Positions 16,240-25,531 of a stretch of 64,000 nucleotides of DNA are shown here, piece by piece (the first letter of the stretch is position 1; each line of letters opens with the position of its first letter). A program made the position numbers and the translations under genes. This DNA is from Niastella soli (GTDB lineage: Bacteria; Bacteroidota; Bacteroidia; Chitinophagales; Chitinophagaceae). Location: positions 525,061-589,060 of the forward strand of contig NZ_JAGHKO010000001.1 of NCBI RefSeq assembly GCF_017742245.1, read 5' to 3'. The notes beneath the pieces are model-generated. The model was not told where the DNA came from. It saw nothing but the letters and a program-made list of their open reading frames with translations, and made no database searches.

Positions 16240-18383
16240 TTACTACCGAATATCCCCCCATGTATGGTGGTGGCATTGGCACCTATTGCTATCATACTGC
16301 AAAAATGTTACAACAGCAGGATTGGGATGTCACTGTATTTGTGCCCAGCCAGTATTCAGATACCAATAAGATCACTACTACCAATGGGATCAGAATAGTT
16401 GAATTTTCGCGGTATAAAACCAAAGTGGAAGCATTCCTGGGTCCTGAAACATCCCTGGCTTTTGAATTTGCCAATGTAATCAGGGAATTTATGGAGACGG
16501 AGGGTTTACCCGATATACTTGAATCGCAGGAATATGCAGGCATTGCCTATTACATTCTGCAGTTTAAGCACCTGAACTATCCGCTTTTCAATCAACTTAA
16601 AGTGGTGCTTACTTTACACGCACCCTCCTTCTTATATTATGAGTATAACAGGGTACCGGCCATGCAGCTACCCTATTTCTGGATTGGACAAATGGAACGC
16701 TGGTGTATTATGGCTGCCGATAAATTAAATGCACCAAGTGCATTTATAGTTCATGCAATAAAGCCATTTATTCCTGACTTACCGGAAGTAACAGTAGTTC
16801 CCCTGCCATTTGAGCAATCGCAGAAAACGCAACTGGATAATACAACAAACCCGCGCGATAACTGGTTCTTTTTTGGAAAGCTTACACCCCAGAAAGGAAT
16901 TGTGCCCTTATTAAAAGGCTTCAGAGAGTTATGGCTTGCCGGTTGGAAGAAACCATTGTTCCTGATCGGAGGCGGAAACCATTATTACCATCCCGAACGC
17001 ATGGATATGCAGGAATGGGTAAATAAAAAATATGGTAATGAAATTAAGGCAGGTAAACTTATACAACTAGGCAGCCTGTCGCCTGCACAATGGAAAGAAA
17101 AAACCCGGAACGGTGCCGTAATATTAATTCCAAGCATCGGGGATAATTATCCATATACCGTTATTGAATCGTTGATCAATGGGAATATTGTACTGGCATC
17201 GAAACAAGGCGGCCAAACCGAAATTCTGGTAAATAAACAGAATGGATTTTTATTCGACCACAACGAAGAAAACAGCCTGGAAAAACAGGTCCATGTTATT
17301 AATGATCTGCCCATTGAGCAGATCCGCGAGATCAGGATAAACGCGATTAAATCGGTTGAAGAAAGACATAATTACCAAAACGTATATGCACAAAAACTGA
17401 AAGTAATTGAAAGTGCAGCAGCCTTACACCATGCTAACCGGCCATTCCCATTTGTTACCCAAAGCAATACGCCCCAATACCAAATTACAGAAACCGGCAA
17501 AAAAGATCTGCTCTCTATAGTGGTTCCTTTTTATAATATGGGCGCCTATGTAAATGAAACTTTAGAATCTATATATAGCTCAGACTATAAAAACATTGAG
17601 GTAATTGTTGTCAATGATGGCTCTAATGACCAGGGAAGTATTGAAGTATTGAAAACACTGCAGAATAAATACCAATTTACCCTGGTTGAACAAACTAATA
17701 AAGGGCTATCTGCAGCAAGAAATAAAGGTGTGCAACATGCCAGTGGTGAGTTTCTGGCCTTTTTAGACCCTGATGACACGGTACAGCCCACCTATTTCAG
17801 TAAAGCCATAAACATTTTACAAAGCAAACAAAACGTATTCTTCGTAGGCTGCTGGGCACAATACTTTGAAAGATCAACCGGTAGCTGGCCCGCTTTTATA
17901 CCCGAGCCACCTTACCTGTTGTATCATAATATGATCAACAGCAGCGCGCTCATTTATAAAAAGATTGCCTTCACGAAAAATGGCTGGAATGATGCTGCAT
18001 TGGAATATGGGGTCGAAGACTGGGAAAGCGTAATAAATTTGGTAAAGAACGGGTGGAGAGGAGTGGTTATACCAGAAAAACTATGGAATTACCGGATCCG
18101 GCAAACATCGATGGTCCGCAATTTTACCCGTGAAAAACTGTTATTCTCATACCGTTATATAGCCGAAAAACATGCAGCGTTCTATGCGCTCCACGCCGTC
18201 GATTTAACCGGCCTGCTCAATGCCAATGGACCAGGGTATAAAATTGATAATCCAACTTTTGGTACAGACGAGCATATTCCCTTTAACAATAACAGGCTTA
18301 TTAAAAAGGCAATTAATTATATCAAGAAGAAACCGGCGTTAAGAAAAAGAGCATTATATATTCTCTCCAAAATAAAGAAATAA
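16209..18383 (+). CDS. Bifunctional GT4-GT2 glycosyltransferase (reversed domain order)
   Basis: A 724-residue fusion with the opposite order to its neighbours. Residues 8-400 are a GT4 domain (ITTEYPPMYGGGIGTY at 11-26, GKLTPQKG, then IGDNYPYTVIES). Residues from about 434 are a GT2 domain (LSIVVPFYNMG, NDGS, LDPDD, and VEDWE in the acceptor region). The tail is highly basic. The start lies inside the previous gene (31-base overlap). It ends four bases before the convergent Wzy-like gene. Confidence 0.87.
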   Translation: MDQRKKKYWLITTEYPPMYGGGIGTYCYHTAKMLQQQDWDVTVFVPSQYSDTNKITTTNGIRIVEFSRYKTKVEAFLGPETSLAFEFANVIREFMETEGLPDILESQEYAGIAYYILQFKHLNYPLFNQLKVVLTLHAPSFLYYEYNRVPAMQLPYFWIGQMERWCIMAADKLNAPSAFIVHAIKPFIPDLPEVTVVPLPFEQSQKTQLDNTTNPRDNWFFFGKLTPQKGIVPLLKGFRELWLAGWKKPLFLIGGGNHYYHPERMDMQEWVNKKYGNEIKAGKLIQLGSLSPAQWKEKTRNGAVILIPSIGDNYPYTVIESLINGNIVLASKQGGQTEILVNKQNGFLFDHNEENSLEKQVHVINDLPIEQIREIRINAIKSVEERHNYQNVYAQKLKVIESAAALHHANRPFPFVTQSNTPQYQITETGKKDLLSIVVPFYNMGAYVNETLESIYSSDYKNIEVIVVNDGSNDQGSIEVLKTLQNKYQFTLVEQTNKGLSAARNKGVQHASGEFLAFLDPDDTVQPTYFSKAINILQSKQNVFFVGCWAQYFERSTGSWPAFIPEPPYLLYHNMINSSALIYKKIAFTKNGWNDAALEYGVEDWESVINLVKNGWRGVVIPEKLWNYRIRQTSMVRNFTREKLLFSYRYIAEKHAAFYALHAVDLTGLLNANGPGYKIDNPTFGTDEHIPFNNNRLIKKAINYIKKKPALRKRALYILSKIKK

Positions 18384-18387
18384 CATC

Positions 18388-19692
18388 TTAAACAACGTTA
18401 GCTACAGGTTTCCTGTAGCTAACAATAAGGGCGACAAAGAAGGCAAACATCATGTTGCCCATGCTGCGGTCGAAATAGGTTTCAGGAATAAATGCCAGCA
18501 TAAAGGCCGCAATCACGAATACGCCGAAATAGTCCCTTGTTCGAATACACTGGCGCAAGGGTTCAAATAAAAAACCCCAAAGGAATAATAGTAACCCAAA
18601 AAATCCGAAAGACACCAGTACATCGAGGTAGTTGTTGTGTATGTTGCGGCGACTTTTATAAGCTATTTCAAAATGCTTAGCTTTATACACACCCACCATT
18701 TGTTCAACTTTATCACCTACCTGCACACCAAAAACCGGGTGTTGCTTTACCAGTTCCCAGCCACAACTCCAAACTGCCAGCCGCAAATTGGCGCCATTCC
18801 ACTGATCAGGGGTAATATTCATGTTCATATGACGCTCCTCTCCCTTACTGGAATATACATATTTGGTATTGGTCAATTCGCGAAAGCGGCTCCAGGTTTT
18901 TGGGAAAACGATAACCAACAATGCCATCGCAGCTACAATGCCAGCTCCCACCAAACCCAACAGCTTCAGTTTTCTTTTCTGAACAATCCACCAAACCGCC
19001 ACACAAACAATGCTGCCAAATAAGGTAATAATAGAAATACGGCTGGCCATAAAAAATATCGATACCACCAGCATGCACAGGCTGGTAAACACCAATCCTT
19101 TTTTTGCGACCAAGGCTGATTTAATGTAAAGCAGGTACCCAAAACTAAAAATGGCCACATTTACCAGCAACGCCACATATATCGATTGCTTATCGATCGA
19201 ATAGGTGAGATTGTCGTTATACAACATGGTAATATCATTAGTAGCAATACCTGCTACAATGGCCCAGATAAAACAAAATAAGATCGTGATGGTAGTTATA
19301 ACTGCGTAAGCAAACAGGATCCTTTCTTTAAGCACCTGCCTTATATACACAAAGCCAAAAGCAACAGGGAACACGAATAAAGGCATGCGGATCACCGTCC
19401 AGGAAAAACCTTCGGCCACATCTTTAGAACAAAGGGAACTTACAATATGCAGCAAATAAAAAGCAGCCATGGCCCACACCTCTTTGCGCTGGCGCAACAA
19501 ACTTAATTTTTCACGAAATGAACCATATATAAAAAAGCTGTATAACGAAAGAAGGACCAACGCCACCACATTTACAGAGGGCATATGGGACGGATAAAAG
19601 GTGACAAGGAAAATTACCACTAACACATATAATAATTTATCCTTTATAGTCAGTAAGCCAGCCTGATCATCCAACAAAAAGAGGGAACGCAT
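18388..19692 (-). CDS. O-antigen ligase/polymerase family membrane protein
   Basis: A 434-residue protein with about ten to twelve membrane spans and the large periplasmic loop with conserved Arg and His (RRNIHNNYLDVLVSFGFFG near the C-terminal half) that marks the Wzy/WaaL (PF04932) family. It either polymerises repeat units or ligates the finished chain to a lipid in the periplasm; the sequence alone cannot tell these apart. It is encoded against the flow of its neighbours, converging on the GT4-GT2 gene and diverging from the next GT4 gene. Its last codons lie within a perfect stem-loop. Confidence 0.85.
   Translation of the reverse strand: MRSLFLLDDQAGLLTIKDKLLYVLVVIFLVTFYPSHMPSVNVVALVLLSLYSFFIYGSFREKLSLLRQRKEVWAMAAFYLLHIVSSLCSKDVAEGFSWTVIRMPLFVFPVAFGFVYIRQVLKERILFAYAVITTITILFCFIWAIVAGIATNDITMLYNDNLTYSIDKQSIYVALLVNVAIFSFGYLLYIKSALVAKKGLVFTSLCMLVVSIFFMASRISIITLFGSIVCVAVWWIVQKRKLKLLGLVGAGIVAAMALLVIVFPKTWSRFRELTNTKYVYSSKGEERHMNMNITPDQWNGANLRLAVWSCGWELVKQHPVFGVQVGDKVEQMVGVYKAKHFEIAYKSRRNIHNNYLDVLVSFGFFGLLLFLWGFLFEPLRQCIRTRDYFGVFVIAAFMLAFIPETYFDRSMGNMMFAFFVALIVSYRKPVANVV
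18397..18423. terminator. Perfect 12-bp stem-loop between convergent genes
   Basis: GTTAGCTACAGG at 18397-18408 pairs with CCTGTAGCTAAC at 18412-18423 around a 3-base loop. It lies in the last codons of the minus-strand Wzy-like gene, 14 bases past the stop of the plus-strand glycosyltransferase, so it could serve both directions. It has no strong T-run, so intrinsic termination is not certain. Confidence 0.5.
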
Positions 19693-19864
19693 ATGGGGTA
19701 TATCTCCTTTACGGGCAAAAATACAGTTACCCGGTTACTTACAGAATTCTAGTCCTCCATTTAACGAATTCATTTTGCCTATGTTGCCCGTGGTTGCCGG
19801 TAAAATAATAATATTCACAGGCAACTCAACGTCAATTTGGTACGAATAATAAGGAAAGGGTGTC

Positions 19865-20941
19865 ATGAAAATCGCAGTTATCACCAGGTCAACATTATAC
19901 ACGGTAAAAGGCGGAGATACCTTTCAGATCATCAATACTGCCCGGCAATTAAAAAGCCTGGGTATTGATGTGGACATTAAATTAACCAATCAACCAGTTC
20001 AATATCAACAATACGACCTGCTGCATTTTTTCAATATTGTGCGGCCAGCCGATATCGTATGCCACATTAATCAGTCTAAAAAGCCTTTTGTAGTATCGCC
20101 CAACCTGGTGAATTACCACGAGTACGATCGTTTATACCGCAAAGGCCTGGCGGGCAAAATGTTCCGCTTTTTACCCCGAAACAGTATAGAATATATAAAA
20201 ACAATAGCCCGATGGATGCAGGGCAATGATGTACTGGCAACCAGGTCGTATTTATGGCATGGGCACAAACAAAGCATAAAAAAAATTCTGCAACAGGCTG
20301 CCCGTATTTTACCCAACTCAAAAATGGAGTACGACCAGCTGGCAGAATTTGCCACTCCCCTGCCTGATTATTCCCTTATCCCCAATGGCATTGACCCGGC
20401 CATATTTTCCGGGAGTAGCCAAATACCTAAAGATCCCGATCTGGTATTGTGTGTGGCTAGAATTGAAGGGCTCAAGAACCAGTTGAACCTGATCAAAGCA
20501 TTGAACAATACAAGGTACCGGCTTGTGGTAATTGGAAATCCGGCCCCTAACCAGGTCAATTATTACGAGGAATGCCGTAAACAGGCCGCCTCCAATATTT
20601 CTTTTATAAACCATTTGCCTCAGGAAGACCTGAGAAACTGGTATCAGAAAGCCGCCATACACGTTCTTCCCAGTTGGTTCGAAACCTGCGGCCTTTCTAC
20701 CCTTGAAGCAGCCGCAATGGGCTGCCGCGTAGTGATCACCGACAAGGGTTATACCCGGGAATATTTTGGGAACGAAGCTGCTTATTGCGACCCGGCATCG
20801 CCACAAAGCATGCTGGCAGCGGTAGAACAGGTAGCCAGTTCCTCTGGCACCGATGTGCTCCAAAAAAAAATATTTGAACAATATACCTGGCAGCAGGCAG
20901 CCAGTAAAACAGCTGTCGCCTACAAACAAGTATTACAATAA
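19865..20941 (+). CDS. Family 4 glycosyltransferase
   Basis: A 358-residue GT-B enzyme. The opening MKIAVITRST...KGGDTFQI is a family 4 acceptor-domain start, and the donor motif E-x7-E lies in ETCGLSTLE near residues 272-280. It shares its final base with the start of the next gene (TAATG), so the pair is translationally coupled. The 172 bases upstream separate it from the divergent Wzy-like gene and should carry both promoters. Sugar specificity is unknown. Confidence 0.86.
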   Translation: MKIAVITRSTLYTVKGGDTFQIINTARQLKSLGIDVDIKLTNQPVQYQQYDLLHFFNIVRPADIVCHINQSKKPFVVSPNLVNYHEYDRLYRKGLAGKMFRFLPRNSIEYIKTIARWMQGNDVLATRSYLWHGHKQSIKKILQQAARILPNSKMEYDQLAEFATPLPDYSLIPNGIDPAIFSGSSQIPKDPDLVLCVARIEGLKNQLNLIKALNNTRYRLVVIGNPAPNQVNYYEECRKQAASNISFINHLPQEDLRNWYQKAAIHVLPSWFETCGLSTLEAAAMGCRVVITDKGYTREYFGNEAAYCDPASPQSMLAAVEQVASSSGTDVLQKKIFEQYTWQQAASKTAVAYKQVLQ

Positions 20942-22101
20942 TGACATTACGGATAGGCATATTAGGGACCAGAGGCATTCCCAATAATTACGGGGGGTTT
21001 GAGCAATTTGCAGAATACCTGTCAACAGGCCTGGTGCAAAAAGGGCATGAAGTGTTTGTTTACAACTCACACAATCACCCCTATACCGGAAACACCTGGA
21101 AAAACGTTCAGCTTATTCGTTGCTATGACCCCGAATTTCATCTGGGTAGTTTCGGGCAATTCATTTACGACCTCAACTGCATCCTGGATGCAAGACGCCG
21201 AAACTTCGATGTGATCCTGATGTTGGGTTTTACCAGCAGCTCTGCCTGGGGTTGGTTCTATCCACAACAAAGCACACTCATCTTCAATATGGACGGGCTT
21301 GAATGGAAACGCACCAAATATTCAAAACCAGTACAGCAATTTTTAAGATTGGCCGAAAAACTGGCCGTCCGGTTTAGTCATTACCATATAGCCGATTCGG
21401 TTGTTATACAATCGTATTTAAAGAATAAATATGCCATTTCAAGTGAGCACATTCCTTATGGCGCCGAAATACATTACAATGAAGAAGAAACCCTGTTACA
21501 GGAATTTGGTGTTAAAAAATATGAGTACTTTATTTTGATGGCCCGCATGGCGGCGGAGAACAATATTGAAATGATACTGGATGGCTTTTACGCCAGCAAC
21601 AGCCGCTATAAATTTTTGGTAATAGGTTCTGTTGAAAATAAACTGGGACGGTACCTGGTAAAGAAATTCAAACACGATAACAGGATCGTATTTACAGGAG
21701 GCATATACAACGATCCACAAAAGATCCACTCACTTAAAACATTTTCTACCCTGTATTTTCATGGCCATAGCGTGGGAGGTACCAACCCCTCCCTGCTGGA
21801 AGCCATGGCCAGCCGGTCGTTGATAGCAGCGCATGACAACCTGTTTAACCGGGCCATATTACAACAGGATGCCTATTATTTCTCTTCCTTTAACGAAGTA
21901 AAAGAAGTGATAGAAAACACCCATCGTAATGGCCACGAATCGGCTTTGATCAATAACAACCTTAAAAAAATAAAGGAGCAGTTTAACTGGAATAACGTGA
22001 TCAGCAAGTACGAAACCTTTTTACAAAGATGTGTCAGGGAGAAAGTAAGTAGAGAACTTAAAAGAGATGCACCTATAAAAGTAGAGGGTTCGCAATACTA
22101 A
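20941..22101 (+). CDS. DUF1972-type glycosyltransferase (rhamnosyltransferase-like)
   Basis: A 386-residue enzyme with the DUF1972 opening (IGILGTRGIPNNYGGFEQFAE, residues 5-25), found in rhamnosyltransferases and related GT4 enzymes of polysaccharide loci. The C-terminal donor domain has HGHSVGGTNPSLLEAMA. The start overlaps the preceding stop by one base. It ends 16 bases from the convergent Wzy-like gene. The family is clear; transfer of rhamnose is only a possibility. Confidence 0.86.
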   Translation: MTLRIGILGTRGIPNNYGGFEQFAEYLSTGLVQKGHEVFVYNSHNHPYTGNTWKNVQLIRCYDPEFHLGSFGQFIYDLNCILDARRRNFDVILMLGFTSSSAWGWFYPQQSTLIFNMDGLEWKRTKYSKPVQQFLRLAEKLAVRFSHYHIADSVVIQSYLKNKYAISSEHIPYGAEIHYNEEETLLQEFGVKKYEYFILMARMAAENNIEMILDGFYASNSRYKFLVIGSVENKLGRYLVKKFKHDNRIVFTGGIYNDPQKIHSLKTFSTLYFHGHSVGGTNPSLLEAMASRSLIAAHDNLFNRAILQQDAYYFSSFNEVKEVIENTHRNGHESALINNNLKKIKEQFNWNNVISKYETFLQRCVREKVSRELKRDAPIKVEGSQY

Positions 22102-22104
22102 GCC

Positions 22105-22135
22105 CATTATCCATTGCCTATTGCCCATTGCCTTT
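22105..22135 (-). repeat. GGCAATG-type heptad repeats over a gene end
   Basis: Read on the minus strand, the end of the Wzy-like gene runs GGCAATGGGCAATAGGCAAT and onward, degenerate 7-bp units of the family seen at 29413 and 43196. The TAG inside the repeat is the stop codon of the gene. Confidence 0.75.
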
Positions 22136-23320
22136 TACAACATCATACTCCTTAAACACCGGCACGAACGCCATTATCCAGATAACATATTCTGCAATAT
22201 TGGTAATAAAACTACCCGTGAACTGATAAATAAACACAAACACGAATAACAGCAGGCAGAAATAGTTTCGCCAAACTTTGGTATATACAAACAGTATGCA
22301 TTCTGTTAATATGCGAAGGGAAAAACCTACCCAGCCAAAAATGGCCAGTGTTTCAGCAGCTGCATTGGGAATGGCCACCCGCGTAGTTTCGAGCCCATAG
22401 CCATAAAAATCCCGGATCAGCTCAAACCCAAGTATTTTTATTTGACCCGGCCCAATTCCCCACCAGTAACTTTTCTGTGCCAGCAATTGATCAGCCAGCC
22501 AAAAGGCTTCAAAGGTCCTTCCCTTACCCGAAGGGTCTTTACCAGTAATTACATTGGCGAGACGCACAAAAAGAATATTCTCAGGAAAGAAAATAAACCC
22601 GGCCACTAACCCCATTATGGCAATTACCCCCGTTACCCCCACCAGGTTCAGGAACCGCTTATTACGAACGATCTTTTTATAGTGCAGTATAATTGTAATA
22701 AGAATAGCCATTACAATAGCGCTGAGAACCCCTAAAGAAAAAGATAAGATCAACGGCAGCAACAACATTACTATCAACAACCAGCTGTTGATGGTATTCC
22801 TGTAAAAAAGTAATTGTAACAGAAAAAAGAAAAACAAAGGCGTGAACAACAGCGCATAATAGGAAGGCTCATAAGTGAGCAGACTTAATCGCCAGAAATC
22901 TTCTATTCCGGTTGTCAGAAATTGCTTCATCCAGAAAACCGGCGCAAGCGGCGTAAAAAATAGCGGTATTGCAACCAGGCTACAAATAAAATTGATGATA
23001 AGCAGTGGTTGAAAGAGCCTGCCGGGATGCTCACATTTAATAAAGAAAGTATAAGCAGCCTGGCAAAAAATATACACCAGCACTATGTTCAACAGGGAAA
23101 TAAAATAACTGTTCTCATCTACCCCCAGCGCAAGATGGATCAAAACTATTGGAATTAGTACTACTAAAAAGGGCCACAACACTTCCTGCTTACGGGTCAT
23201 CAGCATCCAGAGATACAAAAGCGGGCTTAACAACGCGGTATAGGTTAATCCAAATGGCAAGCCCAGTGAATTAATAAAAAAGTAAATAAATATAACCGGA
23301 AAGAATTTATTAATTCGCAT
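22118..23320 (-). CDS. Wzy-like polysaccharide polymerase
   Basis: About 400 residues with ten or more membrane spans and a periplasmic loop (YWWGIGPGQIKILGFELIRDFYGYGLE) of the kind found in Wzy polymerases. I place the start at MRINKFF (23320); the longer frame to 23359 would overlap the flippase gene by 50 bases, against 11 here. It follows the Wzx-like flippase on the same strand, which supports a polymerase role. The last residues (KGNGQ) and the stop codon lie in a GGCAATG-type heptad repeat, so the C-terminus appears to have been reshaped by repeat DNA. Confidence 0.8.
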   Translation of the reverse strand: MRINKFFPVIFIYFFINSLGLPFGLTYTALLSPLLYLWMLMTRKQEVLWPFLVVLIPIVLIHLALGVDENSYFISLLNIVLVYIFCQAAYTFFIKCEHPGRLFQPLLIINFICSLVAIPLFFTPLAPVFWMKQFLTTGIEDFWRLSLLTYEPSYYALLFTPLFFFFLLQLLFYRNTINSWLLIVMLLLPLILSFSLGVLSAIVMAILITIILHYKKIVRNKRFLNLVGVTGVIAIMGLVAGFIFFPENILFVRLANVITGKDPSGKGRTFEAFWLADQLLAQKSYWWGIGPGQIKILGFELIRDFYGYGLETTRVAIPNAAAETLAIFGWVGFSLRILTECILFVYTKVWRNYFCLLLFVFVFIYQFTGSFITNIAEYVIWIMAFVPVFKEYDVVKGNGQ

Positions 23321-24608
23321 GCCGTTGGAGTATAGATTTATTGACTCTGGCACTAACATAGCCTGATAGTTTATTGATAAAAAGTTCCCTGTTAAAACCC
23401 ACTGTTATAAACAGTTCCGTCAGTAATACGCTGATGGCCGTACCCACCGGTCCCCATACCTGAACCAGCAAAAAATTACAGATCACGTTCAACAGGGTCC
23501 CCCAGGTTAACACCCGCAGATAACTCTTTTTATGGTTAGCGGCCATTAATAATTGGCTGGCCGGAATATGCAGACAAACGATTATGGGCCCCAGGCAAAA
23601 CAATCGCAACAGCAATACTGCATTTCCGCTATTGCTTCCTAGAAAGAATGAAATAATAAAAGCTGAAAAGCTGAACAACAACACACAAGCCAACAACATT
23701 AATAATAAAAAAGGAACATACACCGATCTGAAAAACGGACGGGTAGCCTCTTTTCCTTTTTGCAACAGCTGGCAAAGAGGCGGATAAATAACCTGAGAAA
23801 ACATGACCGGCACCTGACGGGTAGCCAGAAATACTTTTTCCGCTACGCTGTAATAACCAGTTATCAGATCGTTGGTGAACAGCCGTAATATGAAAACGTT
23901 TATGCTCAAAAAAGTATTTATTGAGATATTGGAAAGCATTACAGGCCATCCTTCTTTCAGTTCATTAACAATATCACGCCACATGGGTCGAACCATCGGC
24001 AGTTTATATAACCAGAGCGCCTGAAAGATGCTCGAAATGCCAGCCACTACACTGCCTGCACCCATAAACAAAATAAAGAACCGGTAATCTGAACGCTGCC
24101 TTATGAATGCAAACACCAGCGCCACAAATAACAACCGCGCCAGCAGGGTGTAAATAGTAATGTATTTCATTTTCTCAACCCCCTGAAAAAACCAACTCAC
24201 CAGCAACGATTGCCCCAGCACCCAGGTGAAACCAAACAGGTATAACTGGAAATGTGATTTAAAGAAAGGAACAAGTGAAATGAGTAACAACAACACGGCG
24301 AACAACCCCAGACAGATCACCATTTTGGCAGCCAGCACGGTAAAAAAAAGCCGGGCGTTCCTTGTAATATCATCCCGGTGCAACGCCAGCGCACGGGTGG
24401 CGGTTAAATTGAACCCATAATCAGAAACAGTACAAAAGATCAGCAGTACTACCTGGGCCACCGCAACAATCCCATAGCCATCGGCCCCAATCCGTTTAAT
24501 AACGAACGGCATTACCAGTACCGGCAGCAAAAAATTGGTTCCCTGCAAAATGCCCAGGGCTAAAAAATTCGAAAATATACGGCTGCGTCTGCTGTGGCTT
24601 TCCTCCAT
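23310..24608 (-). CDS. wzx: Polysaccharide flippase, Wzx family
   Basis: A 432-residue membrane protein with about twelve to fourteen spans, of the MOP superfamily (polysaccharide biosynthesis protein). The start has the usual positive N-terminus followed by NFLALGILQGTNFLLPVLVMPFV, and GADGYGIVAVAQ is a typical first-loop motif. It should flip undecaprenyl-linked repeat units to the periplasm for the polymerase encoded immediately downstream. Its presence alongside Wzm/Wzt means two export routes are encoded in the same locus. An 82-base divergent region separates it from the Wzz-like gene. Confidence 0.88.
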   Translation of the reverse strand: MEESHSRRSRIFSNFLALGILQGTNFLLPVLVMPFVIKRIGADGYGIVAVAQVVLLIFCTVSDYGFNLTATRALALHRDDITRNARLFFTVLAAKMVICLGLFAVLLLLISLVPFFKSHFQLYLFGFTWVLGQSLLVSWFFQGVEKMKYITIYTLLARLLFVALVFAFIRQRSDYRFFILFMGAGSVVAGISSIFQALWLYKLPMVRPMWRDIVNELKEGWPVMLSNISINTFLSINVFILRLFTNDLITGYYSVAEKVFLATRQVPVMFSQVIYPPLCQLLQKGKEATRPFFRSVYVPFLLLMLLACVLLFSFSAFIISFFLGSNSGNAVLLLRLFCLGPIIVCLHIPASQLLMAANHKKSYLRVLTWGTLLNVICNFLLVQVWGPVGTAISVLLTELFITVGFNRELFINKLSGYVSARVNKSILQRHAN

Positions 24609-24690
24609 AATAATTAATTCAGAATATACTAAATGTCAAATTATAACAATTAACGCAACCCTTATATATAATTTTCCGTACTGATGTTTC

Positions 24691-25527
24691 ATGAAACAGG
24701 TTAAATTGATACCAGCCCCTGCAGACGATCTAGACATCTCGGCACTCCTTCTCCAGGCCATTTCTTTTCTCAGGCAGTACGGAAAATTATTACTTATAGT
24801 TGCTTTATTGGGTTTGCTGGCCGGGTTTGCCCGCTATTTAAAAACCCCCAACCTGTACACCTCTTCCCTGGTGCTGCAACCAAAAATATTGTCTGAACCC
24901 GAACAAATAGCAGTCATCAACAACTGGTGCACGCTGTTACAAAAAAAGGAACGGCCCGTATTGGCCAAACAATTTAACGTAGCTATACCCCTGTTAAAAA
25001 AAGTAGAATCAATTACTGTCGAAGAATTACAAAAATCGTATGATCCCAAGAATTTTACCGCCTTCAAGGTCAGTGTAGTGGTACGCGACACCGCCATTTT
25101 ACGCCCCTTACAAAAAGGGATGATCTATGCCCTTGAAAACAGTGAATACATTAAAGATAAACTGGTAAGCCGGAAAAAGATCCTGGGTTCCATGACACAA
25201 ACTGTTCAATATGAAATTACCCGCCTGAATAATCTGCAACAGATGGTTGAAACCAGTATTCAACAACCTGGCAATACGGGCAGTCGTGTTATGTTGAATG
25301 TGTCTAACATCAGCGCACAAATAGCTGATCTGCAGGAAAAAAAATTGAACTATGAAGAAGAACTTTCTTTTTTATCGGCAGTAAATGTGTTACAAAATTT
25401 TTATACACCTGTCCATCCAACCTTTCCGGTATTGTTAAAACAATTGACTTTGGGACTTTGCGGTGGCTTGTTCCTGGGTATGCTTGTAAGTTTTTATTTA
25501 CATTACAGAAGAAAAATGGCGAACTAA
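24691..25527 (+). CDS. Wzz-like chain-length determinant protein
   Basis: A 278-residue protein with the topology of polysaccharide co-polymerases: a membrane span near residues 32-48, a periplasmic region rich in predicted helix (about 50-245) and a second span near 252-272, then a short basic cytoplasmic tail (YLHYRRKMAN). No kinase domain follows, so it is the Wzz rather than the Wzc type. It would set the modal chain length of the Wzy product. It lies four bases before a third O-antigen ligase-like gene. Confidence 0.78.
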   Translation: MKQVKLIPAPADDLDISALLLQAISFLRQYGKLLLIVALLGLLAGFARYLKTPNLYTSSLVLQPKILSEPEQIAVINNWCTLLQKKERPVLAKQFNVAIPLLKKVESITVEELQKSYDPKNFTAFKVSVVVRDTAILRPLQKGMIYALENSEYIKDKLVSRKKILGSMTQTVQYEITRLNNLQQMVETSIQQPGNTGSRVMLNVSNISAQIADLQEKKLNYEEELSFLSAVNVLQNFYTPVHPTFPVLLKQLTLGLCGGLFLGMLVSFYLHYRRKMAN

Positions 25528-25531
25528 GCTG

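Noticed and set aside
20318-20929. A 203-codon minus-strand frame opposite the glycosyltransferase gene
   Set aside because: It lies wholly antisense to a clear GT4 gene, has low-complexity residues and no family features; it is a shadow of that gene's codon bias.
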